Below are positions 53,798-63,466 of a DNA stretch of 64,000 bases, in pieces (position 1 is the first letter of the stretch; each line of letters starts with the position of its first letter). This DNA comes from an uncultured Pelagibacteraceae bacterium (lineage in GTDB: Bacteria > Pseudomonadota > Alphaproteobacteria > Pelagibacterales > Pelagibacteraceae). The DNA lies in the NCBI GenBank assembly GCA_902598485.1, contig CACKBU010000005.1, forward strand, positions 21,036 through 85,035, written 5' to 3'. The translations under genes were made by a program, and so were the position numbers. The notes under the pieces are model-generated. The model was not told the DNA's origin. It ran no database searches and saw only the letters and a program-made list of their open reading frames with translations.

Positions 53798-54666
53798 TTT
53801 ATTTCCTCTTCTTTTTTGTTTTTTGTAAATACAATTAAAATCACACCAACTATGATTATTGCGCCCCCGATAAATAATTCCAGAGTTGGTTTTTCTCCTA
53901 AAAGAAAAATAGCAGCTAATAAACCTGTTGGCGGTATCCCCATAGTTACAATCGGTAGTACTTTATAAAGTGGGTTGTTTTTCAAAACATAGTAGAAACA
54001 ACCATAAGTAATTGGTTGCATGATGAAACCTATATAAATTGCAATAATCCAATGATCAAATTTTGCATTTGTTAGATAATTAATTGTGTTTCCATCAATT
54101 ATTGCAGATAGCATTATTAAAATTGGTCCAGAGAATAATGCTAGCCAAGCAACCAACCCTAAAGGATTTATTTCTTTGCTTAAGGGTTTAACCATAACTT
54201 GTCCAAGCGCCCATATAGCAGATCCTAAAATTGTAAGTGCAATTCCAATAAATTTTCCATCCAAGTTAGGAGATCCAGTTAAAATATAAACACCAACAAA
54301 AGCAATAGCTATACCAATCAAAGCTCTAATAGTTGGTTTTTCTTTAAGCATGAAGTAAGCAAAAATAACGCCAAACGGAACTTCCATCTGAACCAAAAGA
54401 ACTGCTGAAGATGCATCAATTAAATCTAAACCAGTATATGTAATACTATATTGCAATGTATTAGCGACTAATGATGCAGCAAAAATTCTTTTTAAATATC
54501 CTTTTGGAATTGGAAACCACCAAATTAACAATGAAGCAGCAAATGTAAATCTGATTCCCATTAAAAGAATAGGAGGGAAAGACTCAAAAGCTGGTTTAGC
54601 TATTACAAAACCAAAGCCTAAAAAAATAGGCACCAAGGATGCTACGAAAGTATCTTTTATATTCAT
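53794..54666 (-). CDS. DMT-superfamily (EamA) transporter
   Basis: EamA repeats, 10-TM pattern. Confidence 0.88.
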   Translation of the reverse strand: MNIKDTFVASLVPIFLGFGFVIAKPAFESFPPILLMGIRFTFAASLLIWWFPIPKGYLKRIFAASLVANTLQYSITYTGLDLIDASSAVLLVQMEVPFGVIFAYFMLKEKPTIRALIGIAIAFVGVYILTGSPNLDGKFIGIALTILGSAIWALGQVMVKPLSKEINPLGLVAWLALFSGPILIMLSAIIDGNTINYLTNAKFDHWIIAIYIGFIMQPITYGCFYYVLKNNPLYKVLPIVTMGIPPTGLLAAIFLLGEKPTLELFIGGAIIIVGVILIVFTKNKKEEEIK

Positions 54667-54724
54667 ACCTATTTTTTATATTAATGATTATTAAAGAACT
54701 TCTGATATATTCACCTTTTAAATT

Positions 54725-55471
54725 ATGAATTCAACAAAAATAGATCCTAAATATATTACTAAATCAAATCCAAGAATTGGACTTATTGCGCTTGCAAGCG
54801 ATTTTATGATTGAAAGAGATTTTATTAACGTAATTAAAGACAGAGAGGTTGATTTTTTTGTAAATCGTATTGAATGCTACAACCCGCTTACAAAAGAAAA
54901 TTTGATCAAAATGTCAAACAAAGTAACTGAGGTAACAAAAGATATATTACCTGATCAGGATATCGATTGTGTTGTTTATGGCTGTACCTCTGGAACAATA
55001 GCTGCAGGTTATGAATCTATAGAGAAAAAAGTAAAAGCTGCAAAACCTATGGCAGAGGTGACAACTCCAAGTACCGCTGCAATTAAAGCTTTAAAGAAGT
55101 TAAATATAAGTAAGATAAGTCTATTTACACCTTACAGCAAAAAACTTAACGATGAAGTTTTGGAATATTTTAAAAACGAAGGATTTGAAGTTACTTCAAA
55201 TTCTTACTTTGATATAGAAGCTGATTACGATATCGGAAAAGTTGATCAGAATTATTTATTTAATGTTCTATCCGAAATAGATTTAAATGGGGCAGAGGCA
55301 CTCTTTGTTTCTTGTACTGCTTTACCAGTATTGCCAATTATTGATAAATTAGAGAAAAAATTAAATACTACAGTTTTATCTAGCAATCAGGCTTTAATTT
55401 GGGATACGCTTGTTAAAATAAACAAAAATAATTCTGTCGAAGGATTCGGTAAATTATTTAATGAAAATTAA
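54725..55471 (+). CDS. Asp/Glu racemase-superfamily protein (maleate isomerase/arylmalonate decarboxylase/EutA-like)
   Basis: Two catalytic-cysteine motifs: VVYGCTSGTIAAG and ALFVSCTALPVLP. Confidence 0.82.
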   Translation: MNSTKIDPKYITKSNPRIGLIALASDFMIERDFINVIKDREVDFFVNRIECYNPLTKENLIKMSNKVTEVTKDILPDQDIDCVVYGCTSGTIAAGYESIEKKVKAAKPMAEVTTPSTAAIKALKKLNISKISLFTPYSKKLNDEVLEYFKNEGFEVTSNSYFDIEADYDIGKVDQNYLFNVLSEIDLNGAEALFVSCTALPVLPIIDKLEKKLNTTVLSSNQALIWDTLVKINKNNSVEGFGKLFNEN

Positions 55472-56640
55472 TGTTGTTCACAAAAGAAGAATATAAGCAA
55501 AGATTAACAAAAGTTAAAAAATTGATGCAAGAAAAAGGCATCGATCTTTTAATCTCACATGATACTAACAACATGAATTACCTAACAGGTTATGATGCTT
55601 GGTCTTTTTATTATGCTCAATGTGCAATTATTCATATAGATGCAGACGAGCCTCTATGTTTTGTTAGGGCTCAAGATGCAGGTGGCGCATATATTAAAAC
55701 TTATTTAAAGGATGAGAATATTTTAGTTTATGACGAAAATTATATCCATACTTGGCCAAAACATCCTTATGATAATTTGGTAGAGATTATAAAAGAAAGA
55801 AAATGGGATAAGTTATGCATTGGATTAGAAATGGATGCGCATTACTTCACTGCGTTTTGTTATGAAAAAATAAAGCAAGGATTACCTAATGCAAAAATCA
55901 AAGATAGTGATCGTTTAGTTAATTGGGTAAGGTTAGTAAAATCAGATGCTGAAATAGGTTTCATGAAATCTGCTGCAAAAATTTCTGAAAAAGGAATGAA
56001 AACAGCAATGGAAGTTATTAAACCAGGAGTAAGACAGTGCGATGCAGTAGGTGAAATCCAAAAAACTTTATTCTATGGAACAGAAGAATTTGGAGGAGAA
56101 TATTCTAGTATTGCAACATTACTTCCAACAGGGAAAGGTACTTCAGCTTCACATTTAACAGCAACACAAGATAAATTTGTAGAAGGTGAGGCTACAATTA
56201 TTGAATTATCTGGTGTTTATAAGAGATATCATGCTCCAATGGCGAGAACAGTTCTACTTGGAAAACCCAATCAATTAAAGATTGATACAATGAACAAAAC
56301 AATTGAAGCTTTAAATGCTGGCATAAGTCAAATTAAACCTGGGAATACAGCAGATCATGTTGCACAAGCCTTTTGGAAAATATTAGATAAATACGGAATA
56401 GAAAAAAAATCTAGAACGGGTTATTCGATTGGAATTGGTTATCCTCCTGATTGGGGCGAACACACTCTTAATATTTATAAGGGAGATATGACAGTTTTAG
56501 AACCTAATGTTTGCTTTCATATGATAGCAGTAATGCAGTTCGGTGATTGGGGTGTAGAAGCATCTGAGGCCATAAGAGTTACAGATAATGGATCAGAATT
56601 GTTCTGTAATTTTCCAAAAGAGCTTCATATTAAGAGTTAA
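55471..56640 (+). CDS. M24-family hydrolase of the ectoine hydrolase type (DoeA/EutD-like)
   Basis: Colinear with DoeA as I recall it: MNYLTGYDAWSFYYAQCAIIH, RAQDAGGAYIKTYL, SRTGYSIGIGYPPDWGEHTLNI. Confidence 0.85.
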   Translation: MLFTKEEYKQRLTKVKKLMQEKGIDLLISHDTNNMNYLTGYDAWSFYYAQCAIIHIDADEPLCFVRAQDAGGAYIKTYLKDENILVYDENYIHTWPKHPYDNLVEIIKERKWDKLCIGLEMDAHYFTAFCYEKIKQGLPNAKIKDSDRLVNWVRLVKSDAEIGFMKSAAKISEKGMKTAMEVIKPGVRQCDAVGEIQKTLFYGTEEFGGEYSSIATLLPTGKGTSASHLTATQDKFVEGEATIIELSGVYKRYHAPMARTVLLGKPNQLKIDTMNKTIEALNAGISQIKPGNTADHVAQAFWKILDKYGIEKKSRTGYSIGIGYPPDWGEHTLNIYKGDMTVLEPNVCFHMIAVMQFGDWGVEASEAIRVTDNGSELFCNFPKELHIKS

Positions 56641-56685
56641 TTAGCTATTGAAATATATTTACACAAATGTTTTATATGCACCTTT

Positions 56686-57771
56686 ATGTCTAAAAATCCA
56701 GAGTTTGTAAAATTCGATAAAGTAGATAAAAGTTACGACGGCAAAGTTCTTGTCGTTAAAGATCTTCAATTAGATATTGCAGAAGGTGAATTCATAACAA
56801 TGCTTGGTCCATCTGGTTCAGGTAAAACAACGTGTCTAATGATGTTGGCTGGTTTTGAAACACCAACTCATGGTGAAATATTATTAGATGGAAATATAAT
56901 TTCGAATATTCCTCCACATAAAAGAGGGATAGGAATGGTTTTCCAAAACTATGCATTGTTTCCACACATGACAGTTTATGAAAACTTAGCTTTTCCGTTA
57001 AGAGTAAGAAAAGTTGAAAAAGACGAAATAGATAAAAAAGTTGATAAAGCATTATCGATGGTTTCATTAAGTGGTTTTGAAACTAGAATGCCCGCTCAAC
57101 TTTCTGGTGGTCAGCAACAAAGGGTAGCAGTTGCAAGAGCTTTAGTATTTGATCCAGCAGTCGTATTAATGGATGAACCACTTGGAGCACTAGATAAAAA
57201 TTTAAGAGAAAGCATGCAATATGAAATAAAACATATTCATGAAAGTATTGGTGTTACAGTTGTATATGTAACTCATGATCAAAGCGAGGCATTAACTATG
57301 TCAAACCGAATTGCGGTATTTAATGATGGAAAGGTTCAACAACTTTCAAATCCAGCTGAACTTTATGAGAAGCCAGTAAATTCTTTTGTTGCTGAATTTA
57401 TTGGCGAGAACAATACTTTTAATGGTGAAGTTGTAGATATCGATAAAGACAAATGCAAAGTTAAATTAGCCAATTCAGAAATACTAGCCAATCCAATTTC
57501 TGTAAAGTCTAAAGGTGAGAAAACAACTGTTTCTTTAAGACCTGAAAGGGCATTAATTAATCCAACTGACAAGATGGATAATATGTTTACCGGAAAGATT
57601 GAGGAAGTAATCTATCACGGTGATCATACAAGAGTTAGATTAAATCTTTTAGGAAGCTCAGAGTTTATTCTTAAAGTACCAAACAGTACATCCAATTTAG
57701 AATTAAAAGTAAGTCAAGACATAAATATTGGATGGAATAGTGTTGATGCTAGAGCATTAGACCCAAAATAA
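56686..57771 (+). CDS. potA: spermidine/putrescine-type ABC ATPase (PotA-like)
   Basis: GPSGSGKTTCLMMLAGFETPTHGEILLDG, LSGGQQQRVAVARAL; C-terminal TOBE region. Confidence 0.92.
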   Translation: MSKNPEFVKFDKVDKSYDGKVLVVKDLQLDIAEGEFITMLGPSGSGKTTCLMMLAGFETPTHGEILLDGNIISNIPPHKRGIGMVFQNYALFPHMTVYENLAFPLRVRKVEKDEIDKKVDKALSMVSLSGFETRMPAQLSGGQQQRVAVARALVFDPAVVLMDEPLGALDKNLRESMQYEIKHIHESIGVTVVYVTHDQSEALTMSNRIAVFNDGKVQQLSNPAELYEKPVNSFVAEFIGENNTFNGEVVDIDKDKCKVKLANSEILANPISVKSKGEKTTVSLRPERALINPTDKMDNMFTGKIEEVIYHGDHTRVRLNLLGSSEFILKVPNSTSNLELKVSQDINIGWNSVDARALDPK

Positions 57772-57825
57772 TCTAATTTCAAAATATATATATTTAATAC
57801 AGGTATCTAATGACAAAATCAGCTG

Positions 57826-57854
57826 TTGACTTAATCATCCCTATTTGTTGTACT
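57826..57854 (+). promoter_or_regulatory. candidate sigma70-type promoter for the Pot-type SBP
   Basis: TTGACT, 17-nt spacer, TGTACT; followed by an 18-nt perfect palindrome and AAACGGAGGA ribosome-binding site. Confidence 0.5.
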
Positions 57855-57900
57855 TTTACTTATATAAATTAATTTATATCAACGTTTAAACGGAGGAATA

Positions 57901-59016
57901 ATGAGAAAAATAAGTAAATTATTACTAGCTCTTTCTTTTGTTGTATCTCTTACATCTTCAGCCTTTGCTGTTACTGTAGCATCATGGGGTGGAGCTTATA
58001 CAGAGTCTCAAAAGCTAGGGTATGGTGATCCAACTGCTAAAGCATTAGGAATAGAAATCAATTGGGTTGACTATTCTGGTGGTTTATCAGAGATCAAAGC
58101 ACAGAAAGAAGCAGGTGCTATCACTTGGGATATTATAGATGTATTTGCATTCGATACAATCAATGGATGTGATGAAGGTATATTTGTTAAATTTGATTTT
58201 GACAAAGATTTCCCAGCAGCACCAGATGGAACTAAAGCAAGTGAAGATTTCTTTGCACCAATGCCGAGTGAATGTGCTGTAGGTAACATTTTATATTCTT
58301 GGAACTATGCTTATAACAAAAATAATGTTAAAGGCACTCCAAAGACTATTAAAGATTTCTTTAATACTAAAAAGTTTCCTGGAAAAAGAGCTATCTATAA
58401 AAGTGCTTTAACAAACCTAGAAATCGCTTTAGCAGCTGACGGTGTTAAGTTGGGTGATGGCGGAACTAGAGTTTACAGAAAACTTTTAGAAGATGGCGGA
58501 ATCGACAGAGCAATGAATAAAATCAAAGCATTATGTACAGATCCAAATGGTGGATGTGTATTCTGGTCTGCAGGTGCTCAACCACCAGAACTTTTAATGA
58601 GTGGTGAAGTTGTTATGGCAACTGGTTGGAATGGAAGATTTTTTAATGCAATAGTTGGTGAAGGTGCACCACTTGTACAAGTATGGGATGGTCAAGGTCT
58701 TGATTACGAATACTTTGCATTAGTTAAAGGTGGACCAAACGAAGCTGATGCTAAAAAAGCTCTTGCAATGATGACTAACACAGAAATGTTAGCTGGTAGT
58801 GCGAAGTATATTGCTTATGCACCATACAGAAAATCATCTCTTGATGTAATTACTGCTGGTGAGCCTTGGTACAAAGATGGTAAAACTGAAATGATGCCAC
58901 AAATGCCAACAGCTCCTGCAAACACTAAGAATTATTTCTTAGTAGACCCATTCTTCTGGGCTGATAACAATACTGAAATCAGTGAGAAGTGGGAAGCAAT
59001 GAAAGCAGGACTATAA
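57901..59016 (+). CDS. Pot-type (polyamine-like) ABC substrate-binding protein
   Basis: Signal peptide; VTVASWGGAYTESQKLGYGDP; flanked by potA and potB/C. Confidence 0.9.
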   Translation: MRKISKLLLALSFVVSLTSSAFAVTVASWGGAYTESQKLGYGDPTAKALGIEINWVDYSGGLSEIKAQKEAGAITWDIIDVFAFDTINGCDEGIFVKFDFDKDFPAAPDGTKASEDFFAPMPSECAVGNILYSWNYAYNKNNVKGTPKTIKDFFNTKKFPGKRAIYKSALTNLEIALAADGVKLGDGGTRVYRKLLEDGGIDRAMNKIKALCTDPNGGCVFWSAGAQPPELLMSGEVVMATGWNGRFFNAIVGEGAPLVQVWDGQGLDYEYFALVKGGPNEADAKKALAMMTNTEMLAGSAKYIAYAPYRKSSLDVITAGEPWYKDGKTEMMPQMPTAPANTKNYFLVDPFFWADNNTEISEKWEAMKAGL

Positions 59017-59052
59017 TTTCAGTTTTAAACACTGAATTTATATAATATATTT

Positions 59053-59084
59053 AGGGCGGTTATTTTTAACCGCCCTATTTTTTT
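59053..59084 (+). terminator. intrinsic terminator/attenuator between SBP and PotB-like permease
   Basis: agggcggttatttttaaccgccct + attttttt ending immediately before ATG 59085. Confidence 0.9.
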
Positions 59085-60350
59085 ATGAGCTCTGAAACAA
59101 AACAAATATTAACAACTGACGGAATACCTTTAGAAGTTAGTTTAAAAAAAGCAGAAAAGAAGAATAAAATAAAAGCATTTCTTCTTGTAGCTCCATTACT
59201 ATTATTTCTTGTTATCACTTATATATTTCCAATTGGAGATATGTTTATGAGGAGTGTTGATGACAGAATGGTGACCAATATGCTTCCAAAAACATTTAAA
59301 GCAATGGAAAAATGGGAAAACCTTGAGGAATTACCACCCGAAGAAGTATACAGAGGATTTTATGAAGATTATAAATTACTTGTTGAGAAGCAAGAGCATG
59401 GAAAACTAGGTCAAAGATTAAATAAAGAAAAAAATGGTTTTAATACAATTACTAAAAGACTTTTTAGACAAATCAAAAGAAATAAAATTGATGAAAGTAT
59501 TAGTATAAAAGATCAAATTAATAAAATTCATAAGAGATGGAGAAACATAGAGTTTTGGTTAGCAATTAAAAGAACTGCTCCTCCTTATACAATGGCAAAG
59601 TATTTGAAGGGTATGGATATGTATGTTGCTTCAGATGGTAGTATAGCTCAAGTAGATGAAGACAGAAGAATTCACAGAATCTTATGGCTGAGAACATTAG
59701 AAATAGCCTTTTTTGTTACACTTTTTAGCTTTTTTATGGGTTATCCAATAGCTCATCTACTGGCAACACTTCCTATGAAGTACAGCAATTTATTGATGAT
59801 TTGTGTATTACTCCCATTCTGGACATCACTGCTAGTCAGAACTGCAAGTTGGATGATTTTGTTGCAGCAGCAAGGGGTGGTAAATGATTTTTTTGTTATG
59901 ATTGGTTTAGTTGGAGACGATAATCGGCCAGAAATGATGTACAATAAAGTTGGAACCTATGTTGCGATGACACAAATATTATTACCTTTTATGGTCCTAC
60001 CTTTATACAGTGTCATGAAAACAATATCACCAAGTTTAATGAGAGCGGGGAAATCATTAGGCGGAACACCTTTCGTTGCTTTTTGGAAAGTTTACTTTCC
60101 TTTAACAATTCCAGGAATAGGAGCCGGATGTTTATTAGTTTTTATTTTAGCAATAGGATACTACATAACCCCAGCTTTAGTTGGTGGAGCATCAGGAACT
60201 TTAATAAGTAATCAAATTGCATTTCATATGAAGACAACTCTTGATTGGAGCTTTGCATCAGCAATGGGATTAATGCTTTTGACAGGAGTTCTGGTTATTT
60301 ATTGGATTTATAACAAATTAGTTGGAGTTGATAATATTAAATTAGGATAA
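59085..60350 (+). CDS. potB: PotB-type ABC permease with a large insert after TM1
   Basis: Polytopic C-terminal half; EAA-like GKSLGGTPFVAFWKVYFPLTIPG; ~150-aa charged region after the first TM. Confidence 0.9.
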   Translation: MSSETKQILTTDGIPLEVSLKKAEKKNKIKAFLLVAPLLLFLVITYIFPIGDMFMRSVDDRMVTNMLPKTFKAMEKWENLEELPPEEVYRGFYEDYKLLVEKQEHGKLGQRLNKEKNGFNTITKRLFRQIKRNKIDESISIKDQINKIHKRWRNIEFWLAIKRTAPPYTMAKYLKGMDMYVASDGSIAQVDEDRRIHRILWLRTLEIAFFVTLFSFFMGYPIAHLLATLPMKYSNLLMICVLLPFWTSLLVRTASWMILLQQQGVVNDFFVMIGLVGDDNRPEMMYNKVGTYVAMTQILLPFMVLPLYSVMKTISPSLMRAGKSLGGTPFVAFWKVYFPLTIPGIGAGCLLVFILAIGYYITPALVGGASGTLISNQIAFHMKTTLDWSFASAMGLMLLTGVLVIYWIYNKLVGVDNIKLG

Positions 60351-60352
60351 TT

Positions 60353-61207
60353 ATGGCACTACCAAGTTATACAGAAACTAGATATAGAATTTGGCACTAT
60401 ATTTATCTTACAATTTGTACCTTTGTTTTTTTCTTTTTGATTGCACCTTTATTTGTAATTTTTCCTTTGTCATTTAATGCAGAAGAATTTTTAGTATTTT
60501 CTGAAGGAATGAAAAATCTTGATCCAGATGCATTTTCTCTAAGATGGTATAAAGATATGATCTATGGAACAAAAAATCCCTGGGGTCTAGCTGCAAAAAA
60601 TAGTTTTATAATAGCAATATTTGCAACTATTGGATCAATTATTTTAGGAACACTTGCTGCTTTAGGATTAAGCAGCAGACACATGCCCTATAAAGGATTA
60701 ATAATGGCAACTTTAATATCGCCCATGATTGTTCCTTTAATTATTTCAGGTGTTGCAATTTTCTTTTTTATGGCAAAAGCTGGTTTGGCAGCAACTCATA
60801 CAGGAATTGTATTAGCGCATATAATACTTGGAACACCATTTGTAGTTATAACAGTAACAGCTACACTTTCTGGTTTTGATCATAGTGTTACGAGAGCTGC
60901 TGCAAGTTTAGGCAGTAACCCAGTTAATACATTTATGAAGATAACGTTACCTTTAATATTACCTGGAGTAATATCTGGAGGGCTTTTTGCTTTTGTAACA
61001 TCTTTTGATGAAGTTGTAGTTGTATTATTCCTAGCAGGATTAGAAAATACAACTATCCCAATACAGATGTGGACTGGTTTAAGAGAACAACTAAGCCCCA
61101 CAATTCTTGCAGTTGCAACTTGTTTAATTCTTTTATCTACCTTGATATTAATTAGTGCAGAGTTATTAAGAAGAAGATCTGAAAGATTAAGAGGAATAAA
61201 TAGATAA
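60353..61207 (+). CDS. potC: PotC-type ABC permease
   Basis: AAASLGSNPVNTFMKITLPLILPGVISGGLFAFVTSFDEVVV. Confidence 0.92.
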   Translation: MALPSYTETRYRIWHYIYLTICTFVFFFLIAPLFVIFPLSFNAEEFLVFSEGMKNLDPDAFSLRWYKDMIYGTKNPWGLAAKNSFIIAIFATIGSIILGTLAALGLSSRHMPYKGLIMATLISPMIVPLIISGVAIFFFMAKAGLAATHTGIVLAHIILGTPFVVITVTATLSGFDHSVTRAAASLGSNPVNTFMKITLPLILPGVISGGLFAFVTSFDEVVVVLFLAGLENTTIPIQMWTGLREQLSPTILAVATCLILLSTLILISAELLRRRSERLRGINR

Positions 61208-61243
61208 TTTACCCAAATAATTTATTCATATATAGAAGTCTTT

Positions 61244-63466
61244 ATGGAAATTAAAAAAGTTGTAGTTATTGGATCTGGTACAATGGGAAGTGGTATAGCG
61301 GCACATTTATGTAATGCTGGTGTTCCAGTTACTCTTTTAGATTTGACTACTGAAATCAGCGAAAAAGCTAGAGATAGAATACATAAATCAAGACCTCCTT
61401 TGCTAATAGATAAGAACAAAATTAACAATATTAATGTTGGAAATATTGAAGAAAATTTTGACGTAGTAAAAGATGCAGATTGGGTGGTAGAGGCAGTAGT
61501 AGAAAGAATTGATATTAAACACAATATTTACGAAAAAATATTTAAGAACAGAAAAAAAGGTGCAATTGTTTCATCGAACACATCATCAATTCCAATTAAA
61601 GTTCTATCAGAAAAACTAAATGACGAAGAAAAAAAAGATTTTTGTATCACTCACTTTTTTAATCCAGTTAGATATATGGGATTGTTAGAAATTGTTAAAA
61701 ATGAAAATAACGACTTAAATAAAATTAATTCTTTAAAGAAATTTTGTGAAGTTGAGCTTGGTAAAGGAGCTATAATCTGTAATGATACTCCTGGGTTTTT
61801 AGGTAATAGAATTGGTGTTTACGCTATGCAGGTCGCTATGACGGAAGCATTCAAAATGAAACTTTCAATAGAAGAAGCCGATGCAGTTTTTGGCAGACCA
61901 ATGGGTATACCCAAAACAGGAGTATTTGGATTGTATGATCTAATTGGAATTGATTTGATGGGTGATGTATTAAAAAGCTTTATCAAGGAACTTTCAGATA
62001 AAGATGAATTTCAAATTGTTGCAAAAGAAATTCCATTAGTAAAAAAATTAATTGAGACAGGCTACACCGGTCGTAAAGGAAAAGGTGGCTTTTATAGAAT
62101 GAATAAAAGTGGAGATCAAAAAATTTTAGAAGCAATTAATTTAGAAACCGGAGAGTATTCAGCAACAAAAAAAATAGATTTAGGAATTGAGACAGTTGAC
62201 ATCAATAATTTAATTAATCGAAAAGATAAGTTTGGTGGGTATGCTTGGATTGTAATCTCAAAAATAATTAAATATGCATCTTCACTTGTTCCAGGAATTA
62301 CCGATAAGTTTAATGATATTGATGAAGCTATGAGACTTGGTTTTAATTGGGCAATGGGTCCTTTTGAAATGTTGAAATCTATAGGGGTAAAGAATTTCTT
62401 TGAAAGAATCGATGACTTTGAAAATAATAAATTTTTAGAAAATTTATCAAAAACAAAAGATGAAAACTTTTATGGGGAAAGACAAATTTATACAGACATT
62501 CAAACTTTAGGAAAAATAAGGCCATCAGCAATTAAAGTAGATAAAAATAATTCAGCTGAAATTCATCGATTTAAAGATTTTAATATTGTTGAATTTACAA
62601 CAAAAGCCTGTGCATTAGATTATGACTCAATGGATGCACTGAAAAATGCAACTGACAAACCCTTAATAATAATTAATGAAAGCATGCAATTTTCAGCAGG
62701 TGTGAATTTAAGTTATACTATGAATTTTGCTGATAAAGCTAATTTTAAATCAATTGAAAAATTTATTAAATATTTTCAAGATACTTGCAAAACTTTAAAA
62801 TACTCTAATTACCCAGTTGTATCAGCACCTTCTGGACTTACACTTGGAGGAGGTTTTGAGGTTTTAGTTCAAAGTAATTTTGTTGCCTCACACACAAATT
62901 TAGTTATTGGATTAGTTGAAACTATTGTTGGATTAGTTCCAGCAGGCGGAGGATGTAAAGAAATGTTGTGGAGATGGTCACAAACAGAGGAAGCAAAATC
63001 AGATCCAGATTATGCTCCACTAAAAGTTTTTGATATTATTGGTTATGCTAAAACAGCCACATCCCCAATCGAGGCTGAGCCATTAAAGTATTTAAGACCA
63101 GAAGATAAAAAAATAATGAACAGAAATAGCCTTTTTGAGGAAGCAAAAAATTTAATTAATAAAAATTCTGATTTTGTTCCTCCAGAAGAGTGTAAATTTA
63201 AGCTTTCTGGAAAGCCGTTGAAAGATAAAATGATTAAGGTTTTAGAGAAATTATACAACGAAAAGGTAATTTTAGATCATGGAATGTATGTTGGAACTGA
63301 GCTTGCAAACGTTTTAAGTGGTGGAGACACCACTATTGAAAAAGTATTGTCAGAGGATGATCTGTACAAACTAGAACTAGATTCTTTTATGAGATTGATA
63401 GAAACAAAACAAACTCAAGAAAGAATTAAACATACATTATCGACAGGTAAACCTTTAGTTAATTAG
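61244..63466 (+). CDS. bifunctional 3-hydroxyacyl-CoA dehydrogenase / enoyl-CoA hydratase-like fusion, dehydrogenase first (FadN-like)
   Basis: N-terminal VVIGSGTMGSGIAAHLCNAG; SSNTSSIPI; HFFNPVRYMGLLEIV; C-terminal crotonase-like region GGGFEVLVQSNFVASHTNLVIGLVETIVGLVPAGGG. Confidence 0.9.
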   Translation: MEIKKVVVIGSGTMGSGIAAHLCNAGVPVTLLDLTTEISEKARDRIHKSRPPLLIDKNKINNINVGNIEENFDVVKDADWVVEAVVERIDIKHNIYEKIFKNRKKGAIVSSNTSSIPIKVLSEKLNDEEKKDFCITHFFNPVRYMGLLEIVKNENNDLNKINSLKKFCEVELGKGAIICNDTPGFLGNRIGVYAMQVAMTEAFKMKLSIEEADAVFGRPMGIPKTGVFGLYDLIGIDLMGDVLKSFIKELSDKDEFQIVAKEIPLVKKLIETGYTGRKGKGGFYRMNKSGDQKILEAINLETGEYSATKKIDLGIETVDINNLINRKDKFGGYAWIVISKIIKYASSLVPGITDKFNDIDEAMRLGFNWAMGPFEMLKSIGVKNFFERIDDFENNKFLENLSKTKDENFYGERQIYTDIQTLGKIRPSAIKVDKNNSAEIHRFKDFNIVEFTTKACALDYDSMDALKNATDKPLIIINESMQFSAGVNLSYTMNFADKANFKSIEKFIKYFQDTCKTLKYSNYPVVSAPSGLTLGGGFEVLVQSNFVASHTNLVIGLVETIVGLVPAGGGCKEMLWRWSQTEEAKSDPDYAPLKVFDIIGYAKTATSPIEAEPLKYLRPEDKKIMNRNSLFEEAKNLINKNSDFVPPEECKFKLSGKPLKDKMIKVLEKLYNEKVILDHGMYVGTELANVLSGGDTTIEKVLSEDDLYKLELDSFMRLIETKQTQERIKHTLSTGKPLVN

